DNA of 64,000 nt, from NCBI GenBank assembly GCA_025060635.1, contig JANXBN010000001.1:691284-755283 (forward strand). Reading direction: 5' to 3'. Below the pieces are notes generated by a model. It saw nothing but the letters and a program-made list of their open reading frames with translations. It was not told the DNA's origin and searched no databases. This DNA is from Candidatus Kryptonium sp. (GTDB taxonomy: Bacteria > Bacteroidota > Ignavibacteria > Kryptoniales > Kryptoniaceae). Positions 34,158 through 43,325 of the stretch are shown one piece after another. Every line of letters begins with the position of its first letter. The first letter of the stretch is position 1. The translations under genes were made by a program, and so were the position numbers.

Positions 34158-35270
34158 ATGGAGATAGAAATTTTACCAGTTTACGAGAAGCGGATACAAA
34201 AATCTGGGTTAAACGAGATTTTTGAAAAAGTCATTACAGGTGAAAGATTAACCTTTGATGATGGAGTAAAACTTTACAAGACGGACGATGTTCTTTCGCT
34301 TGGTTTTCTTGCAAATATAGTTCGTGAGAAATTTAACGGCAACAAGACTTATTTCGTTAAAAATCACATTATAAATTATTCAAACATCTGCGAGCTTGAT
34401 TGCAAGTTCTGCTCATTCTATAGAAAGGAAGGCCAGGACGGGGCTTATAGGTTCACGCTTGAGCAAATCTTTGATAAGATTCGCCCATTAAAAGACGAAA
34501 TCGTTGAAGTTCACATAGTCGGAGCGCTTGATCCAAGGTTGCCATGGGAGTATTACATTGATATGATGAAAGGGATCAAGGAGATAAATCCGAAAATTAA
34601 CATAAAAGCATTTACCGCAGTTGAGATTGATTTTTTCGCAAGAAGCTTCGGGAAAACTTATGAAGAGGTTTTATCCGAGCTCAAGGAAGCTGGTCTTGAT
34701 ACAATGCCCGGTGGAGGTGCTGAAATTTTTAGTGAAAGAGTAAGACAAAAACTATTTCCTGATAAAATCGGTGAAAAAGAATGGCTTGAGGTGCATAGGA
34801 CAGCTCACAGACTCGGGATAAGAACAAATGCAACGATGCTTTATGGACATATGGAAACAATTGAGGAAAGAGTTGAACATCTGATAAAACTTCGTGATCT
34901 ACAAGATGAAACTGGCGGATTTTTAACATTCATTCCACTGCCTTATCATCCAAAAAATAACAAATACGCTGGAGATTGGACGACAGGTTTGCAAAATTTG
35001 AAAAGCTTTGCAGTTGCAAGGTTGATGCTTGATAATTTCCCGCATATAAAATGCTTTTGGGTTTCAACTGGTGTAAAGGTTGCACAGGTCTCTCAAAATT
35101 TTGGAGTTGATGATCTTGATGGAACAGTCCGAGAGGAAAGAATTTATCACATGGCTGGTGCTGATACCGCACAATATCTTACGAAAAATCAACTCATAAA
35201 ACTCATCAAAGATGCTGGAAGAATCCCCATTGAAAGAGACGCGTATTATAATGTGATTGCGGAGTATTAA
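34158..35270 (+). CDS. mqnE: Aminodeoxyfutalosine synthase MqnE (radical SAM)
   Basis: MqnE joins 3-[(1-carboxyvinyl)oxy]benzoate to SAM, making aminodeoxyfutalosine in the futalosine route to menaquinone. The 370 residues carry the radical-SAM cluster motif CELDCKFCSF (Cys78, 82, 85). MqnE rather than MqnC is supported by LDTMPGGGAEIFSERVRQKL, EWLEVHRTAHRLGIRTNATM and the end VDDLDGTVREERIYHMAGAD. mqnA is two genes downstream, separated by a TPR gene. Confidence 0.93.
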   Translation: MEIEILPVYEKRIQKSGLNEIFEKVITGERLTFDDGVKLYKTDDVLSLGFLANIVREKFNGNKTYFVKNHIINYSNICELDCKFCSFYRKEGQDGAYRFTLEQIFDKIRPLKDEIVEVHIVGALDPRLPWEYYIDMMKGIKEINPKINIKAFTAVEIDFFARSFGKTYEEVLSELKEAGLDTMPGGGAEIFSERVRQKLFPDKIGEKEWLEVHRTAHRLGIRTNATMLYGHMETIEERVEHLIKLRDLQDETGGFLTFIPLPYHPKNNKYAGDWTTGLQNLKSFAVARLMLDNFPHIKCFWVSTGVKVAQVSQNFGVDDLDGTVREERIYHMAGADTAQYLTKNQLIKLIKDAGRIPIERDAYYNVIAEY

Positions 35271-35325
35271 ATTTCCTAACGCTATTTTCACATTTCTTTT
35301 GCTGACACAATAAAAGTAGAATTTT

Positions 35326-36417
35326 ATGCAGATAATTAACGAGATTAAAAAGGCAGAGAAATTGCAGCGTGAGAGCAAGTTTACGAAAGCACTTTTGATT
35401 TACGAAAAAATTGATAAAAATTTAAACTCAAATTCTTTTGACAAAGAATGGCTTTATTATCTTCGCTTAAACGAGGGGCACTGCGCAAGATTAGCAGGAA
35501 ATTTCAAAAAAGCGATAAAATATTATAATCTCGCTTTGAAACTTGCAAAGAGAATAGATGAAATATCATTTGCTGATGCGCTTTCTGGGATGGGAACAAC
35601 TTTAAGGGCAATTGGAAAATTAGAGCAGGCTATAAAATCCTTTGATGTTGCTTATGAAATTTACAAACGACTAAATGATATAGAGGGACAGGCATATATA
35701 CTATGGGCAAAGGGTGGGACTTTTAGATTTATGGGTTTAATTGATCGTGCTTTTAAATCGTTTGAGGATTCCTTTATGATTTATAAATCCCTTGGAAATA
35801 AAGCAGGGATGGGGTATTCTCTTTGTGGGCTTGGAGGTGCTTCAAGAGTTATGGGTAATTTTGAAAGTTCGCTTGAGTATTATACCGAGGCGAATAAAAT
35901 TTTTAAGCGAATAAAAGATAAATTTGGAATTGCTTACTCTTACTGTGGAATTGCAAACGCAAATAGGATGATGGAAAATTTTGAAAAGGCGAGAAAGTAT
36001 TTTTTACTTGCAACAGAAAATTACGAAGAGATCGGAGACAAAGTAAGCTATGCTTACACACTTTGGGGCGAAGGTACGCTTGCAAAAGTGCTCGGAAATA
36101 CCGATGAAGCGATGGATAAATTTTCAAAAGCAGAAAAAATCTTCCTTGAAACTGGAGATAAAAGAGGTTTAATTTATACGGAGCTCGGGAAAGCTGAAGT
36201 AAAGTTTATCAAAACTGGAAGAATCAACGAGAGAAAGCTAAAATCGCTACTTTCAATTTCAACAAAATATGGATATAATTTTGAACGACTTCATGTTATT
36301 TTGCTTGAAAGCATTGCTAAAGGTGTGAATATAGATGAGGTTCGTAGTGCGTATTTAGAACTTGGTTCTAAATTCCTTGACAGAATAAAACCGGAGATAC
36401 CTTTAAACTTGCCGTGA
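35326..36417 (+). CDS. TPR-repeat protein between mqnE and mqnA
   Basis: A 363-residue cytosolic protein without signal peptide, made of about seven 40-residue TPR units. Visible repeats: AKRIDEISFADALSGMGTTL, YKRLNDIEGQAYILWAKGGT, YKSLGNKAGMGYSLCGLGGA, FKRIKDKFGIAYSYCGIANA and YEEIGDKVSYAYTLWGEGTL. This is the long-unit TPR type that binds peptides or partner proteins (Rap/LGN-like). No enzymatic domain is seen. Only the position suggests a link to menaquinone synthesis; it may just share a transcript. Confidence 0.85.
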   Translation: MQIINEIKKAEKLQRESKFTKALLIYEKIDKNLNSNSFDKEWLYYLRLNEGHCARLAGNFKKAIKYYNLALKLAKRIDEISFADALSGMGTTLRAIGKLEQAIKSFDVAYEIYKRLNDIEGQAYILWAKGGTFRFMGLIDRAFKSFEDSFMIYKSLGNKAGMGYSLCGLGGASRVMGNFESSLEYYTEANKIFKRIKDKFGIAYSYCGIANANRMMENFEKARKYFLLATENYEEIGDKVSYAYTLWGEGTLAKVLGNTDEAMDKFSKAEKIFLETGDKRGLIYTELGKAEVKFIKTGRINERKLKSLLSISTKYGYNFERLHVILLESIAKGVNIDEVRSAYLELGSKFLDRIKPEIPLNLP

Positions 36418-36438
36418 AAACAAATTTCAAGATATGGA

Positions 36439-37260
36439 GTGCAAAAAGTAAAACTTGGTGTAGTGAATTTTTTGAATACAAAGCCGTTGGTTTATGCAAT
36501 TGAAAAGAACAAGCTTCAGCATAATTTTGAATTGATTTATGATATTCCATCTCAAATTGCAGTAAAACTTCTAAATAAGGAGATAGACGCTGGACTTGTT
36601 CCTTCAATTCATTACGCAAAATATTCTGTCAAGTATAGAATTGTTCCCGAAATCTGCATTGCATCACGAGGCGCTGTGAATAGCATCCGACTTTACTTCC
36701 GAAAAGATTTAAAGGATATAAAGACAGTTGCAGCTGATATAAGTTCAATGACCTCAGTAGTCCTTGCGCGAATTATACTTTCCGAAAAGTATGATATAAC
36801 TCCAAAGTTTGTGGCAATGAGACCAAATTTAGTTGAGATGCTTTCACAGGCAGACGCTGCACTTTTAATTGGAGATAACGCACTTTTTGAAGAAACTGAA
36901 TATGAGTCATATATTGATCTTGGGGATGAATGGGATGATTTAACTGGACTGCCATTTGTTTATGCTCTTTGGGTTGGAAGAAGAGAAAGCTTAAAAGATG
37001 AAGATCTGACGACTTTAATAAACGCCAAAAAATATGGGCTTCAAAACATTGATACCATATCTGATGAAGCAAGCAAAGAATATGGTGTTAGCTTTGAGTT
37101 TTGTAAATCTTACTTAACTCAAAATTTACATTACGATCTCGGTGAAGCTGAAATACAGGGGATGAAGGAGTTTTTTACTTATGCGTTTTACTATGGTGTA
37201 ATTGATTTCATCCCCGAAATAAAGTTCTACGAATTTGAAAAAGGGACAATTAAAAAGTAA
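36439..37260 (+). CDS. mqnA: Chorismate dehydratase MqnA
   Basis: MqnA dehydrates chorismate to 3-enolpyruvyl-benzoate, the first committed step of the futalosine menaquinone pathway. The 273 residues have the periplasmic-binding-like fold of this enzyme: KLGVVNFLNTKPLVYAIEK, DIPSQIAVKLLNKEIDAGLV and AALLIGDNALFEE, and the family's PFVYALWVGR. The start is GTG 36439. It follows the TPR gene by 21 bases. Chorismate for it is made by the pathway started by aroF. Confidence 0.92.
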   Translation: MQKVKLGVVNFLNTKPLVYAIEKNKLQHNFELIYDIPSQIAVKLLNKEIDAGLVPSIHYAKYSVKYRIVPEICIASRGAVNSIRLYFRKDLKDIKTVAADISSMTSVVLARIILSEKYDITPKFVAMRPNLVEMLSQADAALLIGDNALFEETEYESYIDLGDEWDDLTGLPFVYALWVGRRESLKDEDLTTLINAKKYGLQNIDTISDEASKEYGVSFEFCKSYLTQNLHYDLGEAEIQGMKEFFTYAFYYGVIDFIPEIKFYEFEKGTIKK

Positions 37261-37276
37261 AAAAAGGAGTTTTTCA

Positions 37277-38638
37277 ATGAAGACGATGTTGATTTTGTTG
37301 CCCGATATAAGAGAATTAATTCATGCAGAGAGAAACGAGGAGTTAATTGATATCCTTGACGATTTGCATCCTGTTGATATTGCTGAGATCATATCAGAGT
37401 TGCCAACAGATGAGAAGGTAAAGCTTTTTAAGCTTGTTAGAAAAGAAAAAGCAATTGAAGTTTTTGACGAGCTTGATGAGAGCGATCAAATAACAATACT
37501 TGAGCAACTTCCAGTTGAAGATAAGGCGTTCTTCCTAAACGAGATGTCGCCAGATGAACGAGCTGATTTATTTGAAGAGTTGACGGTGGATAAATCGCAG
37601 GAATATGAAGCGTTGATGACAGAAGAGGCAAGGCGTGAGGTTGAAATTTTGACTGCTTATCCGCCTGAGACGGCAGGTGGATTGATGACAACTGAATTCG
37701 CCTCCGTTGTTGAAAGCATGACAGTTGGTGAAGCAATTGAATTTTTAAGAATGACCGCTCCAGATAAGGAAACTATATACTCAATTTATGTCACAAGCGA
37801 AAAAGGTATTCTCGTGGGAGTTGTCCAATTGAAGGATTTGATCCTTTCGGATCCGAAGAAAAGAATAAGTGATATAATGGACGAGAAAGTGATAAGCGTA
37901 GAAGCTAACACAGACCAGGAAGAAGTTGCTTCAATAATGAAAAAATATAATTTGACCGTAATCCCAGTTGTTGATAAATATCGCAAGCTTTTAGGTATAA
38001 TCACGGTAGATGATATAATTGATGTCATCCATGAAGAGGCATCTGAAGATATAGCCAAGATGGTCGGAACTCAGTTGGAAGATATTGAAACATTGCTTTC
38101 ACCTTTGAAATCGGCAAAATTAAGAATGCCATGGTTGATTTTGACTTATATTGGCGAGATCATCGTTTCTTTTATAGTGAAAAATTTTGAACCGACGCTT
38201 CAGCAAGTTATCGCTCTCGCTTCTTACATGCCACTTATCGCAGCTATGGGTGGAAATGTCGGGACACAGGCATCAACAATTTGTGTTCGTGGTCTTGCTA
38301 CTGGAAGCATAAGAATGAACGATTGGAAAAGAGTACTTGTAAAAGAAACACTTGCTGGCTCAATATTGGGGCTTGTTTATGGTACTGCTCTTGCATTGAT
38401 TACAATTTTCGTATATGGATTAAAGTATTCGTTTATTTTGCCTATCTCAGCTTTCGTTGGATGTTTAGCATCAATGACTTTCGCATCAATCATGGGGACA
38501 ATAGAGCCATTTGTTTTAATAAAGTTGAAGCGAGATCCAGCAACTGCAGTCGGACCTCTTGTCACAACTGGAACAGATATGCTAAGTTCTGCTACTTATC
38601 TTGCTGTTGCAACATTGTTGTTAAAATTGTTGAGTTAA
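37277..38638 (+). CDS. mgtE: Magnesium transporter MgtE
   Basis: A 453-residue Mg2+ channel. An N-terminal superhelical domain (HPVDIAEIISELPTDEKVKL, about 20-125) is followed by two CBS domains (about 130-255: GLMTTEFASVVESMTVGEAI, VVDKYRKLLGIITVDDIIDV) that sense cytosolic Mg2+. Five membrane helices come after residue 280, with the pore region AAMGGNVGTQASTICVRGLA. ATG 37277 has AAGGAG 7 bases before it; the in-frame ATG at 37235 lies within mqnA and is unlikely. The gene is followed one base later by a flavodoxin-like gene. Confidence 0.94.
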   Translation: MKTMLILLPDIRELIHAERNEELIDILDDLHPVDIAEIISELPTDEKVKLFKLVRKEKAIEVFDELDESDQITILEQLPVEDKAFFLNEMSPDERADLFEELTVDKSQEYEALMTEEARREVEILTAYPPETAGGLMTTEFASVVESMTVGEAIEFLRMTAPDKETIYSIYVTSEKGILVGVVQLKDLILSDPKKRISDIMDEKVISVEANTDQEEVASIMKKYNLTVIPVVDKYRKLLGIITVDDIIDVIHEEASEDIAKMVGTQLEDIETLLSPLKSAKLRMPWLILTYIGEIIVSFIVKNFEPTLQQVIALASYMPLIAAMGGNVGTQASTICVRGLATGSIRMNDWKRVLVKETLAGSILGLVYGTALALITIFVYGLKYSFILPISAFVGCLASMTFASIMGTIEPFVLIKLKRDPATAVGPLVTTGTDMLSSATYLAVATLLLKLLS

Positions 38639-38639
38639 G

Positions 38640-39173
38640 ATGAGAGTTTTACTTGCATATTTTTCATTTACAGGAAACACCGAAAAAGTATCTCTTGAAA
38701 TTTTAAAACATCTACAAGCAAGTGGAGTAAAGTGCGATGTTTTCAAAATTGAACCTCTGATAAATCTAAAATATCCATTTTGGCTTTTTCTTTCTTTCGT
38801 TCCATCTCTGCCTTTCCCAGTGAAAAACTTGAACTCTTTAAACCTTAAAGATTATAACGCCCTGATACTTGGCTCTCCCAAATGGACATTCAATTGCCCA
38901 CCGATTACATATTTTATCCATTTTCTGAAACGACTTGGATTTGGAAACTCATTTAAAATTTTTCTATTCCTGACTTACGGAGGGTTTCGCGAGGATGTTT
39001 ACCTGAAGAAATTGAAAATTAAACTGGAAAAAATCGGTTTTGATGTTCCCATAGTATGGAAATTCAAAAGAAGAAAAATTCAGGAAGGCAAAGTAGATGC
39101 GGAAATTCAGAAGTTTTGCTCAGAAATTTTGGCTTCAATCAATCCATCTGACTCTAACATTTCCAAGCCCTGA
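38640..39173 (+). CDS. Flavodoxin-like protein
   Basis: A 177-residue protein starting MRVLLAYFSFTGNTEKVSLE, with the FMN phosphate-binding loop SFTGNTEK. The second flavin loop is at ALILGSPKWTFNCPPI near 78-93. The middle has an extra hydrophobic stretch (PFWLFLSFVPSLPFPV) not found in short flavodoxins, so it may associate with membranes. It resembles the flavodoxin/NAD(P)H-oxidoreductase families and could be an electron carrier. It follows mgtE after one base. Its last 39 bases overlap the convergent toastrack gene. Confidence 0.75.
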   Translation: MRVLLAYFSFTGNTEKVSLEILKHLQASGVKCDVFKIEPLINLKYPFWLFLSFVPSLPFPVKNLNSLNLKDYNALILGSPKWTFNCPPITYFIHFLKRLGFGNSFKIFLFLTYGGFREDVYLKKLKIKLEKIGFDVPIVWKFKRRKIQEGKVDAEIQKFCSEILASINPSDSNISKP

Positions 39174-39986
39174 TTCAATGAAAATGCTAATTTTTTTCTG
39201 CGCTTTTTCGTAGTTGAAGCTTATATATTTATCCCATTTTTTAAAAAAATTATCAAACTTCCCTGACGAAAAAACTCCCGAGGACGATATTATTGCACCT
39301 ACTTCTTTGGGTAGATAAATATCAATTTCTCCGAGTCCAAGTTCAACATTTACCTCTGCATCATCAAGTATTTCGCCTGACAAATCAATATCAAATGATC
39401 CAACACCTCCAGAGAAATGAAGTGTTTTAAATTTTGCATTGCCCAATTTTTCACCTTCAAATTTCGCAGCACCGGTTTCAATTTCAAATCTTTTCATCGT
39501 TATTTTGTTTGGATTTGTGAATTTAAGATTCGTTTTGCTAACGCCAGTTGAGATTTTTAAATTTTTCAAACTTAATCCTCCAAGTTCAATATCTGCCTTG
39601 CTTGCTCCGAGAACGATATCAAGTGTCGTTGGAATATCGCGACAAAGTTTTATATACCATTTCTCATTATCAGAAATTCTCCCAGCTGAAGATTTCGCCA
39701 TCTCAAATTCAAGATATCCAACATCCTCAGCAACAAAGTAATTGACATCCACAAAATTTTTCCCCATAGCTTTATCAGAATAGCCATCTATCACAACTAT
39801 TTTATCATCGCTACCTGGCAAGATATAAAAAACACCAATCCCACCGGTAATTTTTATCTTTAGCTCTTTCTCGTTTCTTCTTGGTATTTCTTTGTGAAAC
39901 TTGAGTTGAAGAACATCGCCATCGTTTGCTTTGGCTATCTGGATGAAGAAAATCAGAAAAATTATTTTAATTTTGAGAAATTTCAA
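39135..39986 (-). CDS. Secreted toastrack/DUF2154-like beta-helical protein
   Basis: A 283-residue exported protein with a signal peptide (LKIKIIFLIFFIQIAKANDG). The rest is built from short repeats of Gly-x-x-x-hydrophobic, such as GASKADIELGGLSLKNLKIS, TGVSKTNLKF, ETGAAKFEGEKL and ELGLGEIDIYLP. This is the pattern of DUF2154/toastrack and DUF4097 adhesin-like domains, which often sit with envelope-stress sigma or phage-shock systems. It lies 59 bases after an ECF sigma gene in the same direction. Confidence 0.75.
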   Translation of the reverse strand: MKFLKIKIIFLIFFIQIAKANDGDVLQLKFHKEIPRRNEKELKIKITGGIGVFYILPGSDDKIVVIDGYSDKAMGKNFVDVNYFVAEDVGYLEFEMAKSSAGRISDNEKWYIKLCRDIPTTLDIVLGASKADIELGGLSLKNLKISTGVSKTNLKFTNPNKITMKRFEIETGAAKFEGEKLGNAKFKTLHFSGGVGSFDIDLSGEILDDAEVNVELGLGEIDIYLPKEVGAIISSSGVFSSGKFDNFFKKWDKYISFNYEKAQKKISIFIESGLGNVRVRWID

Positions 39987-40045
39987 GCCACTGAAATTTT
40001 TGTTTGCGTTCTATATATTTTTACGCAACATTCAAGTTTGCAGTT

Positions 40046-40648
40046 TCAATAATCTTTTAACTTGTCCTTCAGCTTTTTGTATAGCAGTTCCCTTGCCCTA
40101 AAAATGTGGACTTTAACAGTTCCGATTGGTAGTTTCAGCTCTTTTGCTATTTCTTCGTATGATTTATCTTCAAAATGTCGCATTATGATCACTTTTCTAT
40201 AATGTTCTGGAAGTGAGTTTATCGCTTCGTGAATAATTTCATTTCTTTGTTTTTGGAATAGTTCATGATCTGGAAGTTTAGTCCAATCAGGTATTTCTCG
40301 CTGAATTGAATCCTCTTCAAGTTCGTGTTCTTCATCAATTGAATAAGTTGAAATTTTTTTCTTTCGGATGAAATCTATGCAATGATTGGTTGCAATTTTG
40401 TAAAGCCATGTTGAAAACGAGAATTCTGACTTGAAACTTGATAGAGAAGTGAAAGCTTTGGCGAAAATTTCCTGCACAAGGTCTTCGGTTTCGCTTCTCT
40501 GTCGTATAATTCTGGAGACGATTGTTTCAACTTTCTTTTTATATCTATTCATTAATTCAGTGTAGGCTAATTCATCGTTATTTTTTGCTGCAAGTTTTGC
40601 AAGTTCAGCGTCGGTTAATTTTTTATAGTCCTTTTTCTCCTTTTTCAT
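40046..40648 (-). CDS. RNA polymerase sigma factor, ECF (sigma-E-like) group
   Basis: A 200-residue sigma-70 family factor. Region 2 is at about 30-100 (RQRSETEDLVQEIFAKAFTS, FSTWLYKIATNHCIDFIRKK). Region 4 is at about 140-195 (PEHYRKVIIMRHFEDKSYEE, LKLPIGTVKVHIFRARELLY). Region 1.1 and region 3 are absent, as in ECF factors. No anti-sigma gene with a zinc finger or membrane domain is adjacent. The next gene is the secreted toastrack protein. The gene lies one base after ZIP, in a long minus-strand operon. Confidence 0.9.
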   Translation of the reverse strand: MKKEKKDYKKLTDAELAKLAAKNNDELAYTELMNRYKKKVETIVSRIIRQRSETEDLVQEIFAKAFTSLSSFKSEFSFSTWLYKIATNHCIDFIRKKKISTYSIDEEHELEEDSIQREIPDWTKLPDHELFQKQRNEIIHEAINSLPEHYRKVIIMRHFEDKSYEEIAKELKLPIGTVKVHIFRARELLYKKLKDKLKDY

Positions 40649-40649
40649 T

Positions 40650-41396
40650 TTAGTGAACTATTTTATGTAAAAAGTCAGCGGTCATGTAAAAAAGGAGCAT
40701 ACCAATGAAAACGACAAGTGGTGCAAGTTTTGTTTGTGAGTTATTTATCTCTGGGATCAGGTCGGTTGTTCCAACATATAATCCAATTCCAGAAATGAAA
40801 GCGAATAGATATCCAATAAGTTTTTCGCTTATTTGTGGTATCACAAGACCAAGTAAAACGCCCGCAAATGTCGCAAATCCAACGAGTGAGGCAAGAATTA
40901 AAGATGTATGCACTTTTCTGCCAGAAGCTGAAATAACCGAAGCAACCGTCATCCCTTCGGGAAGTTTATGAAGGAAAATCCCAATGAAAAGTAGAAGCCC
41001 GATTATATAATCAAATTTTAATCCAATTGCTATAGCCATGCCATCAAAGAAAGCGTGGATGAAAAGTCCAAAGAAAATTGAATAACTTGCGGTTTTTGAA
41101 ACTATATGTTCAGTGTGAGTTTCCTCGCCAAAGTGTAAGTGTGAAACAATTGAATGTTCAAAGAAGTGAAGCGTCGCATAGCCAAGCATGATCAAAATCG
41201 GTGCTGTTTCACCAATCGCTTCTACTGACTCCGGAATAAGCTGCGTAAGAACGAGCGCGACAATAAATCCAGCTCCAACTGCAAGCAAGTAATCTTGAAA
41301 TCTCCTCGGCCATTTTTGCGTGAAGAATATGATCAAACCTCCAAGTATCTCTGCAATCGTTGCTACTAATCCAAGTGTTAAAATCAAAATGGTCAT
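40650..41396 (-). CDS. ZIP-family metal transporter
   Basis: A 248-residue permease of the ZIP group (zinc or related divalent metals, inward). Eight hydrophobic helices are visible. The metal-binding helices are IHAFFDGMAIAIGL and LHKLPEGMTVASVISASGRK, with the His-x-x-x-Asp and His-x-x-x-Glu arrangement. A histidine-rich loop (HSIVSHLHFGEETHTEH, around 81-97) precedes them and could sense metal. It follows nhaC by 13 bases. Confidence 0.9.
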   Translation of the reverse strand: MTILILTLGLVATIAEILGGLIIFFTQKWPRRFQDYLLAVGAGFIVALVLTQLIPESVEAIGETAPILIMLGYATLHFFEHSIVSHLHFGEETHTEHIVSKTASYSIFFGLFIHAFFDGMAIAIGLKFDYIIGLLLFIGIFLHKLPEGMTVASVISASGRKVHTSLILASLVGFATFAGVLLGLVIPQISEKLIGYLFAFISGIGLYVGTTDLIPEINNSQTKLAPLVVFIGMLLFYMTADFLHKIVH

Positions 41397-41409
41397 TTTT
41401 CACTGAACT

Positions 41410-42822
41410 TTAGTTTAAGATGAAACCGAAAATTACGAAGAAAATCAAGGCAAGTAAGCCAGCAGTAATTGCGTAAGGTAATTGTGTTTTGACATGATCA
41501 ATATGGTCACAAGCAGATGCCATTGATGAAACTATCGTTGTATCCGAAATCGGTGAACAGTGATCTCCAAAAACGCCGCCACTTAAAACACTTGCAACAA
41601 TAATTGATAAATTTGAATCAAGAGCTATCCCTGCTGGGACTGCGATAGGCATCATTATGGCAAAAGTTCCCCAACTTGTTCCAGTTGCAAATGAGATAAA
41701 AGATGAAGTCAAAAAGATCAAGGCAGGTAAAAGCGCAGGATCTATAAATTTACTCGTGACATATGCGACATATTCACCCGTTTTCAATTCTTTGCATACA
41801 GCACCTATTGCGAAAGCAAATGTCATCAAAACAGCAAGCGGGATTAAGCCACCCATACCTTTGAGAGTAAGTTCAATTGTTTCGCGGATTGATAATATTT
41901 TTTGAGATTTGTAAAGTATACCTGCAACAAAAATTGAAGCCATAACAGCCCAAAGAACAGATGTTGAACCAGAACCATTTGCAATGTTTCCATTTCCAGT
42001 AATATAAAGTCCGATTGGCATCATCAAGATCATCGTTAAAATGGGGATGATCATATTTCTTGCTTTTGGATTTGCAGTTGGCTTAGGTAAAATGTTAAGA
42101 ACATCGTCTGCGATAAGTGGTATTGCGCCATCAGCTATAACTTTGCCTTCGTGGAGCGCTCTTAGCTCTGCTTTTTTCATCGGACCGAAATCAAAACCTG
42201 TCAATGCGATAAATAAAACCAAAAGTATAGCAAATATGGCATAAAAGTTTAAAGGGAGTGCCGAAATGAATAGTGAAATTTCGTTTGTAACACCAACTTG
42301 AGTTAACAATCCAATCACATATGCTCCCCATGCGTTAAGTGGTATCATGATACAAACGGGAGCGGAGGTTGAATCGCAGATATACGCAAGTTTTTCTCTT
42401 GAGATTTTAAGTTTATCAAAAATTGGTCGCGAAACCGTCCCAGTGACAAGAGATGTGATGCTTGATTCAACAAATATGCTCATTCCGATAGCCCAGGCGA
42501 AAAGCTGTGCCTTCCTTCGTGAATTTATGAACCCACGATTTGAAACTAAATTTACAAAGCCGTGGACTCCTCCAGATCTTTGCATCAAAGCGATCAAAGC
42601 ACCAACAAGCGCACTAAAAATTATAACTCGTGTATTGCTCGGTTCTTTGAAAACATTTATTATCCCATCAATTGAGCTTGCAAGACCAACAATAGGATTA
42701 AAATCAGATAAAATAGTCCATCCGAGCCATATCCCGATAAAAAGCGAAGTATAAACCTGTTTGGTTATCAAGGCAAGGATTATCGCCGAAAGCGGAGGTA
42801 TGACCGAAAGCCATGTGTTCAT
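41410..42822 (-). CDS. Na+/H+ antiporter, NhaC family
   Basis: A 470-residue polytopic permease of the NhaC/ArsB-like superfamily with about 11 helices. Characteristic segments: QRSGGVHGFVNLVSNRGFIN, MSIFVESSITSLVTGTVSRP, SFATGTSWGTFAIMMPIAVP and VFGDHCSPISDTTIVSSMAS. The last, GDHCSPISDT, is the family signature. Related NhaC proteins exchange Na+ for H+; amino-acid antiport is also known in the wider family. Its start overlaps the thioredoxin-like gene by 4 bases. Confidence 0.88.
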   Translation of the reverse strand: MNTWLSVIPPLSAIILALITKQVYTSLFIGIWLGWTILSDFNPIVGLASSIDGIINVFKEPSNTRVIIFSALVGALIALMQRSGGVHGFVNLVSNRGFINSRRKAQLFAWAIGMSIFVESSITSLVTGTVSRPIFDKLKISREKLAYICDSTSAPVCIMIPLNAWGAYVIGLLTQVGVTNEISLFISALPLNFYAIFAILLVLFIALTGFDFGPMKKAELRALHEGKVIADGAIPLIADDVLNILPKPTANPKARNMIIPILTMILMMPIGLYITGNGNIANGSGSTSVLWAVMASIFVAGILYKSQKILSIRETIELTLKGMGGLIPLAVLMTFAFAIGAVCKELKTGEYVAYVTSKFIDPALLPALIFLTSSFISFATGTSWGTFAIMMPIAVPAGIALDSNLSIIVASVLSGGVFGDHCSPISDTTIVSSMASACDHIDHVKTQLPYAITAGLLALIFFVIFGFILN

Positions 42823-43325
42823 TTGATCTGACTTAAAATTTTTGCAATGTGTTTTATAAGTGTTTCCTGTGGATGTTCAATTATTCTTCCAATTTCTTTG
42901 TTGTTTTCAAAAAAGATAAATGTTGGGACCCTCGTGATGTTATATTTGTCTGTTAAGCCGTTTAACCTTTTATCTCTATCAAGCCCGATGACTTTTATAC
43001 GTTTTCTTGAAACACCTGCTTCATCCATTATTCTCATAAATTTTGGGACATGCTCTCTACTGTCTGGACACCAAGTTCCGAGGAAAATCAAGACATCAAA
43101 CTTGTTGGCTTTTGATTTTATTACATTGAAACTTTCAACATCGTCAATTGTATATTTTGAATATCCATCGCTGTACCATTCAAATGATTTGTCTTCAAGC
43201 AACTTAATTGGAAATTCGCCGATAATTATTTTAGTGTTTCCTCTTTCAATGATTGAGTATTTTTTAGTTGCACAGGAGTTTAAAAACAGAAGAAGGATGA
43301 TTGAGATGCTCAAAATTTTTCTCAT
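42819..43325 (-). CDS. Thioredoxin-fold lipoprotein with a single active-site cysteine (CPDS)
   Basis: A 168-residue protein with a lipobox (ILLLFLNSC, Cys18) and a thioredoxin-like domain. The active-site region is IFLGTWCPDSREHVPKFMRI, with one cysteine followed by Pro-Asp-Ser in place of CxxC, and the cis-proline is in RVPTFIFF. One cysteine means it cannot form the usual internal disulfide. Such CPDS proteins are common in Bacteroidetes and their function is unsettled. It lies after udk with a 4-base overlap. Confidence 0.82.
   Translation of the reverse strand: MRKILSISIILLLFLNSCATKKYSIIERGNTKIIIGEFPIKLLEDKSFEWYSDGYSKYTIDDVESFNVIKSKANKFDVLIFLGTWCPDSREHVPKFMRIMDEAGVSRKRIKVIGLDRDKRLNGLTDKYNITRVPTFIFFENNKEIGRIIEHPQETLIKHIAKILSQIK

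Noticed and set aside
34158-35270. Alternative call of MqnC (cyclic dehypoxanthine futalosine synthase)
   Set aside because: The C-terminal signature DDLDGTVREERI and the MPGGGAEIFSERV segment fit MqnE better. mqnC is expected elsewhere.
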